DNA of 11,698 nucleotides from Deltaproteobacteria bacterium (GTDB lineage Bacteria; Desulfobacterota; Desulfovibrionia; Desulfovibrionales; Desulfovibrionaceae): the NCBI GenBank assembly GCA_031253875.1, contig JAIRVN010000173.1, positions 1-11,698 on the forward strand, in the 5' to 3' direction. The notes under the pieces are model-generated. The model was given only the letters and a program-made list of their open reading frames with translations, made no database searches and was not told the DNA's origin. This document shows positions 5,391-11,698 of this stretch, piece after piece. The stretch's first letter is position 1. Each line of letters begins with the position of its first letter. A program made the translations under genes and the position numbers.

Positions 5391-5756
5391 ATGCAGGAAC
5401 ACACGAAAAAGCCCCTTACTGAAGTTGTCAGCATGACGTTTACCGGCCCTATCGCCATGATGCAGGCCGCTATTGAAACCATGCAGAAGTTGGGCTTTCA
5501 GGAAGAACAACTGAGCGGCAGCCAGCAAGTTGAAGACTCAATTCCTTGGCGGGAGTCGATTTACTTCAAAGATATGCCTTTCCTTGGCTCTTACCTTGCG
5601 GGCTTTCGCCATCGTGAAGGCATGACCCAAGTGGAACTTGCCGCACATAGCGGCACCCCGCGCCGCCATATCTCCGAAATGGAAAACGGCAGGCGTCCCA
5701 TAGGTAAACTTAATGCCAAAGCCTTCCGTAACCCTTCCGGTGCAAGGTGGGCATAA
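5391..5756 (+). CDS. XRE-family helix-turn-helix regulator with an atypical C-terminus
   Basis: This 121-residue protein is probably a DNA-binding regulator. Residues 1-45 (with TFTGPIAMMQAAIETMQKLG) form a short domain I cannot name. It is followed by EDSIPWRE (48-55) and then an XRE-type helix-turn-helix at about 69-107 (GFRHREGMTQVELAAHSGTP, then RRHISEMENGRRPIGK). I recall relatives in Desulfovibrio-type genomes with the same N-terminal part and SIPWRE motif, whose tail after RPIGK forms one more helix of the type NAK-RLAxAL. Here the tail is AFRNPSGARWA, which looks eroded or frameshifted. The ATG follows AGAGGTGACCT. The gene stands alone between a terminator and the convergent dcuB gene, 60 bases away. 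It may be an antitoxin-like or element-encoded regulator, but no toxin partner is seen. Confidence 0.75.
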   Translation: MQEHTKKPLTEVVSMTFTGPIAMMQAAIETMQKLGFQEEQLSGSQQVEDSIPWRESIYFKDMPFLGSYLAGFRHREGMTQVELAAHSGTPRRHISEMENGRRPIGKLNAKAFRNPSGARWA

Positions 5757-5816
5757 GGTCAACGCCGCGCTGCACAAGCCAGCTTGCAAAGGTGAGCTAG
5801 GGGCGAAAATTCGTTA

Positions 5817-7157
5817 TCAGATGTAGCCATACATTGCCGCGAATACCCACCCGAAGATACACGAGGTTATTACTCCGACCAAGCCAGGAAAAATAAAACT
5901 GTGGTTAATGACATATTTGCCGATATGCGTGGTGCCGGAACGGTCGAACTGAATGGCCGCCAGGTCGCTGGGATAGGTCGGCAGAATATAGTAACCGTAA
6001 CAGGCCGGGGCGGAAGCCACGATATATCCGGGGTCAACGCCGAGGGACAGGGCAACGGGAACGACTGCGGCCAGGGCTGCGGCCTGTGAATTCACGAACT
6101 TGGACACAAGAATGAGCACCAGAGCATAGGCCCAAGGGTACTGTTTGACCACTTCTCCGACATTGCCCTTCAGATCGCCCACGTGCGCGCCGAACATGGT
6201 TTCCGCCATCCAGGCGATGCCATACACGGCCGTCAGGGCGATCATGCCGGAACGGAACACTTCATTCTTGGAAATATTGTTCGCGTTTGTCTTCGTGAAG
6301 ATGAGGATCAGTGCGCCGGCCAGCAGCATGAAAATCTGAATGACCAGCACCATGGAAATGGGTTTTTTGTCAACCAATGGGCGCAATTCCGGGTAGGCGC
6401 CAAGGAAGGCCACCACAGCGACGGTGCCAATGAAGATCCACATGGCCAGCCAATAGTGGTCGGGAAGCTTCTTGCCGAGCAGCGTGGCGGTATCGCCGTA
6501 CACGTAGTTCCTGTTTTCGGGCACGGAAATGAATTCCTGGAATTTTTCGTCTTTGTCCAAATCCTTGCCGCGGAACCAGCTATACATGCCGATTGCCAAA
6601 ACACCCAGCAGGGTCGAGGGAATGGTGATGGCGAGCAGGTCGAGGAATTCGAGAGTCTTTCCGGAAAAAGTCACCTTGGAGAGCATCGCAACGAGCGACA
6701 CCACGGCCACGGATACAGGACTCGCGATGATGCCCATCTGCGCGCCGACGGAGCTTGCCGCCATGGGGCGTTCGGGCCGGATGTTATTTTTGATCGCCAC
6801 GTCGTAAATGATGGGCAGGATGGTATACACCACATGCCCGGTGCCGCACAGAATGGTCAGAAAACAGGTCACAAAGGGCGCCACAATGGAGATATATTTG
6901 GGATTGCGACGCATGAGCCTTTCCGCGATCTGCAGCATGACATCTAGCCCTCCGGAGGCCTGCAAGGTTGCCGAAGCAGCCACAACGGCCAAAATGATGA
7001 GCATGACGTCTACCGGGGGTCTCCCCGGTTTCATCTGGAAACCAAAGACCAGGATGATCATGCCGACACCGCCGAGCAGCCCCAACGCCACGCCACCCTT
7101 GCGCGCCCCGTAAAACAAACAGACAAGGATAACCGCTAATTGAATAAAAAATTCCAT
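5817..7157 (-). CDS. dcuB: Anaerobic C4-dicarboxylate transporter DcuB
   Basis: DcuB is an inner-membrane exchanger that takes up fumarate, malate or aspartate and exports succinate during fumarate respiration. The protein has 446 residues, the length of E. coli DcuB. As I remember that protein, long stretches are identical or nearly so: [103 protein letters not shown] and [19 protein letters not shown]. It is hydrophobic throughout with about ten or more membrane segments. The ATG follows GAGGAGC (7163-7169). The promoter at 7245-7275 has a MerR-type spacer, and a merR gene lies upstream in the same direction. No terminator is clear after its stop. Confidence 0.97.
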   Translation of the reverse strand: MEFFIQLAVILVCLFYGARKGGVALGLLGGVGMIILVFGFQMKPGRPPVDVMLIILAVVAASATLQASGGLDVMLQIAERLMRRNPKYISIVAPFVTCFLTILCGTGHVVYTILPIIYDVAIKNNIRPERPMAASSVGAQMGIIASPVSVAVVSLVAMLSKVTFSGKTLEFLDLLAITIPSTLLGVLAIGMYSWFRGKDLDKDEKFQEFISVPENRNYVYGDTATLLGKKLPDHYWLAMWIFIGTVAVVAFLGAYPELRPLVDKKPISMVLVIQIFMLLAGALILIFTKTNANNISKNEVFRSGMIALTAVYGIAWMAETMFGAHVGDLKGNVGEVVKQYPWAYALVLILVSKFVNSQAAALAAVVPVALSLGVDPGYIVASAPACYGYYILPTYPSDLAAIQFDRSGTTHIGKYVINHSFIFPGLVGVITSCIFGWVFAAMYGYI

Positions 7158-7202
7158 ACGTCGCTCCTCAAAAAGTTATAGAAGTCCATCGTATTTTTTG
7201 GC

Positions 7203-7238
7203 GTAAGCCGTGTTCAGGGTAGGTTACACCACGCTTAC
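7203..7238 (-). other. Inverted repeat in the dcuB leader
   Basis: On the minus strand GTAAGC-GTG pairs with CAC-G-GCTTAC (nine pairs, one bulged base) around an 18-base loop. It lies between the promoter and the ribosome binding site of dcuB. It may fold in the mRNA leader or be an extra protein-binding site. No T-run follows in the direction of transcription, so it is not a terminator. Confidence 0.4.
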
Positions 7239-7244
7239 CTAAAC

Positions 7245-7275
7245 ATTGTAAAGTATGGTGTTACACTAGGGTCAA
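7245..7275 (-). promoter_or_regulatory. dcuB promoter with 19-bp MerR-type spacer
   Basis: On the minus strand TTGACC (7270-7275) and TACAAT (7245-7250) are separated by exactly 19 bases (7251-7269). The spacer carries a dyad centred on GTGT-A-ACAC. Promoters with an overlong 19-20 bp spacer around a dyad are the hallmark of MerR-family activation, in which the regulator twists the DNA to align the two boxes. The start point would lie about 80 bases before the dcuB ATG. Confidence 0.8.
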
Positions 7276-7298
7276 GAAAATATTTGAGAAGATCATAG

Positions 7299-7323
7299 AA
7301 AAAGCCCCGACCAAAGCCGGGCC
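7299..7323 (-). terminator. Probable terminator after the merR gene
   Basis: On the minus strand GCCCGG and TCGGGGC can pair as a GC-rich stem with one mismatch or bulge, followed by TTTTT. It lies after the merR stop (7359) and before the dcuB promoter, so the two genes are probably separate units. Confidence 0.6.
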
Positions 7324-7358
7324 AGGAGGCGCAGCGGAGAAAATGGGCATAACTTGCC

Positions 7359-8192
7359 TCATTTACTCGTCTTATCAGCTTTTTTTTCACATACGGTGAT
7401 CATCACTCGCATCAGATAGTCCTTGTCTTCAGGAATACAAAATTCGTTCAGTGGATACTCCTCGTACGCTGGTCCGCATATTTCAAAGCCGTTGGCATCG
7501 ATATAATCAAGCAGGCGTTCATACAATTCCTCACCCTGACCATATCCGCCGCGTGTGTAGCCGATTGCGTAAAGCGCCGCAGGCTTTCTATCATGCCCTT
7601 CGGGATTATAAAAATAATAACGATCCGGCCATACCCAATCTTTCCGTTTAATTCGTTCCTCAGAAAATATGGCCCAAGCGGGATAGTTGAGATCCATGGC
7701 CGGATGTTTTTTCATACAGGAGCGATAAAAATTGAAAAAAGCGTCATAATCGGTTTTGCCTCCGTGGTAATCGTTCAACTCTCCGAGTATAATGGCCTCT
7801 TCCGGTATGAATTGCACTGTAATCGCATCTTCATTGACATGCAAAACAGAATGTATGGTTTTTTTCAACGTAGCTAAAAGCTTTTTAGCGCGCACCCATT
7901 CCTCGATTTTCTCGTCGATATGCTTTACTTGCTGTTCCAGAAGTTTGTCTATGAGCTCAGGCGTGCGCTGTGTTTTTATGCGTTTAATCTCGGCCAGCGT
8001 CATACCCAAAGCCTGACATGTGCGGATAAAGTTAATGAAAGCCAATTGTCCGTTGGAATAGCGGCGGTAATTGTTTTTTCCGCGCGATTCGGGTGAAAGA
8101 AGGCCGATTTTATCATAATGCAGCAGTGTATCACGGGTTATCCGTGCACACTCGGCAAAACCAGCAATCGAGAAAATTTCTCTTTCTTTCAT
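7359..8192 (-). CDS. MerR-family activator with GyrI-like effector-binding domain
   Basis: This 277-residue cytoplasmic regulator has the BmrR-type layout. A MerR winged helix-turn-helix lies at about residues 7-75 (FAECARITRDTLLHYDKIGL, then NNYRRYSNGQLAFI and ALGMTLAEIKRIK). A dimerisation helix follows at about 76-118, then a C-terminal effector-binding domain of the GyrI/AraC-effector type (about 125-273) rich in Tyr and Trp. Such pockets usually bind small organic or cationic molecules; the ligand here is unknown. The ATG follows AAAGGACG. The gene lies just upstream of dcuB in the same direction, and the dcuB promoter has a 19-bp MerR-type spacer, so dcuB is the likely target. Codon use is clearly more AT-rich than in rimO or tatD, which suggests horizontal acquisition. 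Confidence 0.93.
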   Translation of the reverse strand: MKEREIFSIAGFAECARITRDTLLHYDKIGLLSPESRGKNNYRRYSNGQLAFINFIRTCQALGMTLAEIKRIKTQRTPELIDKLLEQQVKHIDEKIEEWVRAKKLLATLKKTIHSVLHVNEDAITVQFIPEEAIILGELNDYHGGKTDYDAFFNFYRSCMKKHPAMDLNYPAWAIFSEERIKRKDWVWPDRYYFYNPEGHDRKPAALYAIGYTRGGYGQGEELYERLLDYIDANGFEICGPAYEEYPLNEFCIPEDKDYLMRVMITVCEKKADKTSK

Positions 8193-8497
8193 GGTTACAG
8201 CGTCCTTTGCTTCAAGAAATATTGATTATTACCTTCAAATGTCATCATTTCCTATTATTCAGATAAAAAATTGTTTTATGTCGCGTGTACCATCCCATGC
8301 GTCCGGCGTCAAAAGTGGCAGCGCCCACGCCTGTCGCAAGAGAGCTGATTGAAATTTCCTGAAAAAACAGAGAGACTGGAACGGTCTTGCGGCAGCCGTT
8401 GGCGAGTCTGCGAGCCGTACGGATGGCGACAGCAGAGATCACGCCGAACCGGCAGATGAGACGTGATATGATACGAGACCGTAAGGGAGCCTTTCTG
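8193..8497. other. Intergenic stretch between the divergent merR gene and the exported-protein gene
   Basis: The left 90 bases are AT-rich and must hold the merR promoter, but I cannot fix its boxes. From 8297 two + strand frames join suggestively: ATG 8297 to the TGA at 8360-8362 (MRPASKVAAPTPVARELIEIS), then another frame from about 8356 to the TGA at 8464-8466 (FLKKQRDWNGLAAAVGES and on). One extra T in the TTT at 8355-8357 would fuse them into one small protein of about 57 residues. There is no good ribosome binding site before 8297, so support is weak. Confidence 0.3.
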
Positions 8498-9226
8498 ATG
8501 CGCCTTCTTGTTTGTCTGTTTGCGCTGCTGTGCGTTTTGAACCTGCATGCCCGGGCCGCGACATGGGGGATCAGCGGTACATGGGGATATTACGGCAACC
8601 GGGACGGCGCGGTGCGCATCAATGAAGAATCCGGCATCCTGGAAGACGGAACAAGCGGCGCAAGCTACGTTCTGCTTGAGGAAAAGGAAGCCGGCCGGCG
8701 TCGTGTCGCCAGGAAGGGCGCTTCCCATCCCGGCGATGTGCGCACGCTGCTCCGCGTGCATGAAGATCTGCTGCTTTTTTTGGGCGCCAGGAATCCCATA
8801 CTCGTGCGCGCGGGAACGCGCTTCAAAACGCCGCGGGAAAAGATCCGGGGACGCTGGCATTATGCGGCGCAGATGAACGAGATCTATCATTATGATGCCG
8901 AGTTTGATCTGGACGCCAGGAAGATGGTGGAAATATCGCGTTCGGAACAGGGAGGGCATATACGGAGCGAGGACCGTCCGCTTGAGCTGCTTTTGGATGC
9001 GCAGACCGAGCTTGCCCTGCAGGCGGGCGGCGTTGTGTACCATTTCGAACGCCTGGGCGCGGATTTTCTGGTGCTGGAAGGAAGTTACGCCACGTCCGCC
9101 AGGAACGGCTACAAGATATTGATGGAAAGAGTGCAGGCGCAACGGACGGCAAAACAGGCGGCGGAAACGGCGCAGCGGACGGATGGGCGGCGCAGGGCGG
9201 CAAAGACGAAAAAGCTGGCACGGTGA
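8498..9226 (+). CDS. Exported protein of unknown function
   Basis: I do not recognise this protein. The chosen ATG (8498) follows AAGGGAG (8483-8489) at 8 bases and opens directly into a signal peptide, MRLLVCLFALLCVLNLHARA, likely cut before ATWG. The frame is open upstream to 8387, but that extension lacks a ribosome binding site and would bury the signal. The mature part (about 220 residues) begins with a WGISGTWGYY stretch and holds alternating hydrophobic segments (ASYVLLEEK, LLLFLGARNPILV, GVVYHFERLG, DFLVLEGSY) that suggest a beta-rich, perhaps calycin-like barrel; this fold is a guess. The last 40 residues are rich in Arg, Lys, Ala and Gln and probably disordered. The gene converges on tatD with 15 bases between the stops and no visible terminator. 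Confidence 0.85.
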   Translation: MRLLVCLFALLCVLNLHARAATWGISGTWGYYGNRDGAVRINEESGILEDGTSGASYVLLEEKEAGRRRVARKGASHPGDVRTLLRVHEDLLLFLGARNPILVRAGTRFKTPREKIRGRWHYAAQMNEIYHYDAEFDLDARKMVEISRSEQGGHIRSEDRPLELLLDAQTELALQAGGVVYHFERLGADFLVLEGSYATSARNGYKILMERVQAQRTAKQAAETAQRTDGRRRAAKTKKLAR

Positions 9227-9241
9227 GTGCTGGGAACAGGT

Positions 9242-10069
9242 TTACAGATTGAAAAAACGCCGCGCGTTTTCACCGCAGCGTGTCCACAGCTCTGCCGTGC
9301 CCATGTCGCGTTCGCGGGCGATGCAGGCGGCGGTGAAGACGGCGAACGCAGGTTCGTTGCGCCTGCCGCGCCATTCCAGAGGAGCAAGATAGGGCGCGTC
9401 CGTTTCCAGAAGCAGGTGTTCCAGAGGCATGTTGCGGACGACTTCGCGCAACGTCGTGTTGGCGGGGTAGCCCACAGGACCGGGGATAGAAAGATGCCAG
9501 CCCTGTCGTACAATATGCTCCATCAGCGCCGCGTCCCCGCCGAAGCAGTGCCAGAGCAAGGGATATCCTTGGAATTTTTCTTCTTCCAATACGGCAAGAG
9601 TGGCTGCGGCCGCATCTCGTGAATGGATGACCACGGGGAGTTCCACCTCCCGCGCCAGTCTCAGAAGGGCGCGGAAGGCCTTTTCCTGCGTTTGCGGCGT
9701 GCAATAGGCACGGAAAAAATCCAAACCGATTTCGCCGATGGCGCGAATACGCGCATCACAGCAAACAAGGCCGCGCAGTTGCACAATCGTGTCCGGGCCG
9801 TACTGGTCGCTTTCATTGGGATGGATGCCGAGAATGAAGAAAATCTGCGGATAATCGGCAAAGAGTGCGCGGGCCTGATAGTATTCCTCGGCGTCGAGCA
9901 GGACATTGCCGATATGCGATACGCCGCTGGCAAAGGCCCGTTCGAGGGTGGCGGGCAGATCGGCGGCGAATTCTTTCATGATCAGATGGGCATGCGTATC
10001 CGCGCCGCCCTGGGGCAAACTCAGCTCCTGAGGCGAAGGGCAAGGGGAGGAATGCTTCTTCTTACTCAC
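9242..10069 (-). CDS. TatD-family metal-dependent hydrolase (DNase)
   Basis: TatD proteins are cytoplasmic TIM-barrel metallohydrolases, several with DNase activity linked to DNA repair or degradation. All metal ligands are visible: H26 and H28 (DTHAHL), E113 (AIGEIGLDF), H149 (PVVIHSRDA), H174 (LLWHCFGG) and D224 (LLETDAPYLAP). The end carries the usual GENARRFFNL. The length (275) is about 15 residues above the family norm because of an extended N-terminus. The GTG at 10069 is the longest start and lies 3 bases after the LysM gene stop, without a strong ribosome binding site. A TTG at 10018, preceded by GGAG and giving LPQGGADTHAHL, is a credible alternative. Which of the paralogues TatD, YcfH or YjjV it corresponds to cannot be told from sequence alone. 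It is probably co-transcribed with the LysM gene. Confidence 0.96.
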   Translation of the reverse strand: MSKKKHSSPCPSPQELSLPQGGADTHAHLIMKEFAADLPATLERAFASGVSHIGNVLLDAEEYYQARALFADYPQIFFILGIHPNESDQYGPDTIVQLRGLVCCDARIRAIGEIGLDFFRAYCTPQTQEKAFRALLRLAREVELPVVIHSRDAAAATLAVLEEEKFQGYPLLWHCFGGDAALMEHIVRQGWHLSIPGPVGYPANTTLREVVRNMPLEHLLLETDAPYLAPLEWRGRRNEPAFAVFTAACIARERDMGTAELWTRCGENARRFFNL

Positions 10070-10072
10070 AAC

Positions 10073-10819
10073 CTAATAATGCCATTTGCCTTTTTCGTAA
10101 CGGATAAGTTCGTTCATACGCCGGGATTTGACCATGCGGCATGAGGTCTGCAAGGCTTCAGCCCTGCTCGTGCCCGTGCATTCATACTGGTTTTCCACAT
10201 AGCGGATCGAACCGACATATTCGCCGGGCTTGGTGGAAGGGATGACCTCCGTCCGGATATGTGATGCGTCTACTTCCATATAGCTTGCTACGAAACCGCC
10301 TGTACTCCCCGGAGCCACCGTCTTGGCTTTGACGTTGGGCATGATATTCTTGGCAGCGCTGTCGACCAGGGTTTTGCCTACCTTGGCAAGTTCCAGCTTG
10401 ACGTTTTCAGGCACGCCGTCCGGCGCATGCATTTCCATTTGGTTCGTCACCGTCGGCGCGGGCTCGGGCGTGGCAGGTTTTGCGTGTTTTGTCTGTTTTT
10501 GCGGGGACGGAACAACTGAGGCCGAGGCAGAAGAGGCGGCTGGGGCGCTGGAAGCGGCCGTTGCGCTCGCAACTGCGGTAGGCGCAGCGTCCGGGGGCCG
10601 CACATACAGTTTCTGTCCCACCCGTATTTTATCCGGGGAACTCAAATTGTTCCATTGGCAGAGCTGCTCAACGCTGACCTTATGTTGGGCGGCAATGGCC
10701 TTGAGGTTCTGTCCTTGCTGTACGACGACAACGCCGTCAGGAACGCCGGCCGCCCCGGCGGGCAGGGCAAAGGTCAACATGGCCAGACCGCAGACGATGA
10801 ACGATTTCCAGCGCTTCAT
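10073..10819 (-). CDS. Exported LysM-domain protein
   Basis: The product has 248 residues. The ATG at 10819 follows AAGGA and gives a signal peptide, MKRWKSFIVCGLAMLTFALP, cut after AGA. The frame is open further upstream to 10939, but that extension runs through a terminator hairpin and is unlikely to be translated. A LysM domain (about residues 28-73; VVVQQGQNLKAIAAQHKVSV, then LCQWNNLSSPDKIRVGQKLYV) should bind peptidoglycan in the periplasm. An Ala/Ser/Pro-rich linker follows (about 75-130). The C-terminal part (about 130-248) is not known to me; it has two cysteines (YECTGTSRAE and TSCRMVKSRR) that could form a disulfide. The gene lies between the OmpA-type gene and tatD on the same strand. 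Confidence 0.92.
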   Translation of the reverse strand: MKRWKSFIVCGLAMLTFALPAGAAGVPDGVVVVQQGQNLKAIAAQHKVSVEQLCQWNNLSSPDKIRVGQKLYVRPPDAAPTAVASATAASSAPAASSASASVVPSPQKQTKHAKPATPEPAPTVTNQMEMHAPDGVPENVKLELAKVGKTLVDSAAKNIMPNVKAKTVAPGSTGGFVASYMEVDASHIRTEVIPSTKPGEYVGSIRYVENQYECTGTSRAEALQTSCRMVKSRRMNELIRYEKGKWHY

Positions 10820-10836
10820 GGCACATCCTTGGTAGT

Positions 10837-10861
10837 AAAAAGCCCGGCGCGAACACCGGGC
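10837..10861 (-). terminator. Terminator-like hairpin between the OmpA-type and LysM genes
   Basis: On the minus strand GCCCGG pairs with CCGGGC around an 8-base loop and is followed by TTTTT. It lies about 87 bases after the OmpA-type stop and ends only 17 bases before the LysM ATG. Confidence 0.8.
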
Positions 10862-10947
10862 AGTATGCATAAAAAAGGCACACAAGAAACCTGCATCGCG
10901 GCCACAGGAATCGGGTTGCCCTATCCTGCGGCCGCGCAAGAGACTTT

Positions 10948-11698
10948 CTAGTCTGTCAGCACTTCCGTGCGACGGTTCATATAACGCCCTTGTTCGGTCT
11001 TGTTGTCGTACTTGTAGGACTTGCCCTTGCCGATAGCGGTCAGGCGGGAGGCCGGCACGCCCTGCGTGACCAGATAGCTTTTCACGGAATCGGCGCGGCG
11101 CTGGGAGAGCTTTGCATTGTATGCATCGGAACCGATGTAGTCGGTCCAGCCCTGGAGAGCTACCGGCTTGCCGGGGTTATTCTTGATCATGGTGGCGGCT
11201 TCGTTGAGAATGCCCATAGCCTTGCTGTCCAGAGTAGAGGAGTCGAACGCGAAGTTGACGCCGCGCAGCACGATGACTTCGTCTTCAGCGCAGAACACTG
11301 CCTTCACGAACTTGTCGAGAGCGGCTGCGTTGGTGGCCAGTTCGTAGGCGTCCACATAGACGGTGTCTTTGTTGAGCGCCGCTATTCTATCCAGCGTGGC
11401 CTTGCCGTTTGGGGTGTCCGCAAAGGAAACGATGTGGAAGACCAGATCGCGTTGGGCCTGGTAGATATTCTGGATTTCGGCCACCGGATCCATGCCGCGG
11501 TTGTTGTCGCCGTCGGTGAAGAGGATGACGGCGGCTTTGCGCTTCATGCCCGCAAACAGGTTTACGTGGGCTTTGAAGCCGTCGCCCATGGGCGTCATGC
11601 GACCGACGATATCGAGGTTGGAGCGGAGTTTAAGGATGCCCTTGGCCATAGCGGCGCGATCCCAGGGACCCTGCGGCACGATGGTGGAGGCGGGAGCA
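10948..11698 (-). CDS. von Willebrand A plus OmpA-type outer-membrane/periplasmic protein (5' partial)
   Basis: The frame is open to the right edge, so the start lies outside the window; the GTG at 11679 is not a likely start. The first visible half is the back part of a von Willebrand A domain, with AAVILFTDGDNN (a MIDAS-loop stretch) and HIVSFADTPNGKATLDRIAA. The DxSxS metal motif would lie beyond the edge. The C-terminal half is an OmpA-like peptidoglycan-binding domain (VNFAFDSSTLDSKAMGILNE, GWTDYIGSDAYNAKLSQRRA with the conserved Asp and Arg that hold diaminopimelate, and RRTEVLTD at the end). Such proteins tie the outer membrane to the cell wall. A terminator-like hairpin follows. Confidence 0.93.
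   Translation of the reverse strand, partial: APASTIVPQGPWDRAAMAKGILKLRSNLDIVGRMTPMGDGFKAHVNLFAGMKRKAAVILFTDGDNNRGMDPVAEIQNIYQAQRDLVFHIVSFADTPNGKATLDRIAALNKDTVYVDAYELATNAAALDKFVKAVFCAEDEVIVLRGVNFAFDSSTLDSKAMGILNEAATMIKNNPGKPVALQGWTDYIGSDAYNAKLSQRRADSVKSYLVTQGVPASRLTAIGKGKSYKYDNKTEQGRYMNRRTEVLTD

Noticed and set aside
6183..6947. 254-codon + strand frame opposite dcuB, His- and Gly-rich
   Set aside because: dcuB is certain. The His/Gly/Asp-rich product is the usual antisense shadow of a hydrophobic membrane protein.
8309..9142. Long open frame on the minus strand (277 codons) opposite the exported-protein gene
   Set aside because: It mirrors the + strand gene, which has a ribosome binding site and signal peptide. 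The antisense product has no recognisable motif and no start signal.
9227..10144. Plus-strand frames opposite tatD (131 and 173 codons)
   Set aside because: tatD carries all its metal-binding motifs on the other strand. These frames show none and lack start signals.

Overview
The window looks like chromosomal DNA of a high-GC, anaerobic deltaproteobacterium, most likely of the Desulfovibrio/Bilophila type. This is inferred from GC-rich codon use, an anaerobic fumarate/C4-dicarboxylate transporter (DcuB) and a style of small XRE regulator I associate with that group. No rRNA or taxonomic marker is present, so the assignment is an inference.

Left part (1-4144, + strand): four closely packed genes read as one operon. 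They are the 3' part of a CoA-disulfide-reductase-like flavoprotein with a C-terminal rhodanese domain, an NfeD-like membrane protein, an SPFH/stomatin-like membrane protein, and rimO (methylthiolation of ribosomal protein S12). The NfeD frame has no stop before the SPFH gene and runs far into it, which suggests a 1-nt indel. The flavoprotein and sulfur-carrier (rhodanese) chemistry, the NfeD/SPFH membrane scaffold pair and the Fe-S/sulfur-inserting enzyme RimO are transcribed together.

Middle part (about 4145-5816): an accessory stretch around a tRNA-Pro(GGG) gene. On its left, on the minus strand, is a 55-codon gene with a strong ribosome binding site and a perfect -10 box. The tRNA has a TTGACA-17-TACATA promoter and a strong terminator. 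To its right are two tandem RNA hairpins, two overlapping or coupled genes for very small membrane proteins (the first interrupted by an in-frame TGA), a terminator, and an XRE-type regulator whose tail looks eroded. No integrase is visible. This looks like the remains or the edge of an element inserted at the tRNA.

Right of that (5817-8192, minus strand): a merR-family regulator gene, AT-richer than its surroundings, lies directly upstream of dcuB. The dcuB promoter has the 19-bp spacer typical of MerR-controlled promoters. This predicts that the regulator switches the transporter on in response to an unknown ligand, instead of the DcuS/DcuR control known for E. coli dcuB.

Right end (8498-11698): a small exported protein of unknown function (+) converges on a minus-strand group. 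In order of transcription that group is an OmpA/von Willebrand A outer-membrane protein (cut by the window edge), a terminator hairpin, an exported LysM protein, and a TatD-family metallohydrolase. The OmpA and LysM proteins both point to peptidoglycan binding in the periplasm. The LysM gene begins only a few bases after the terminator-like hairpin, so its expression may depend on read-through or on a hairpin leader.
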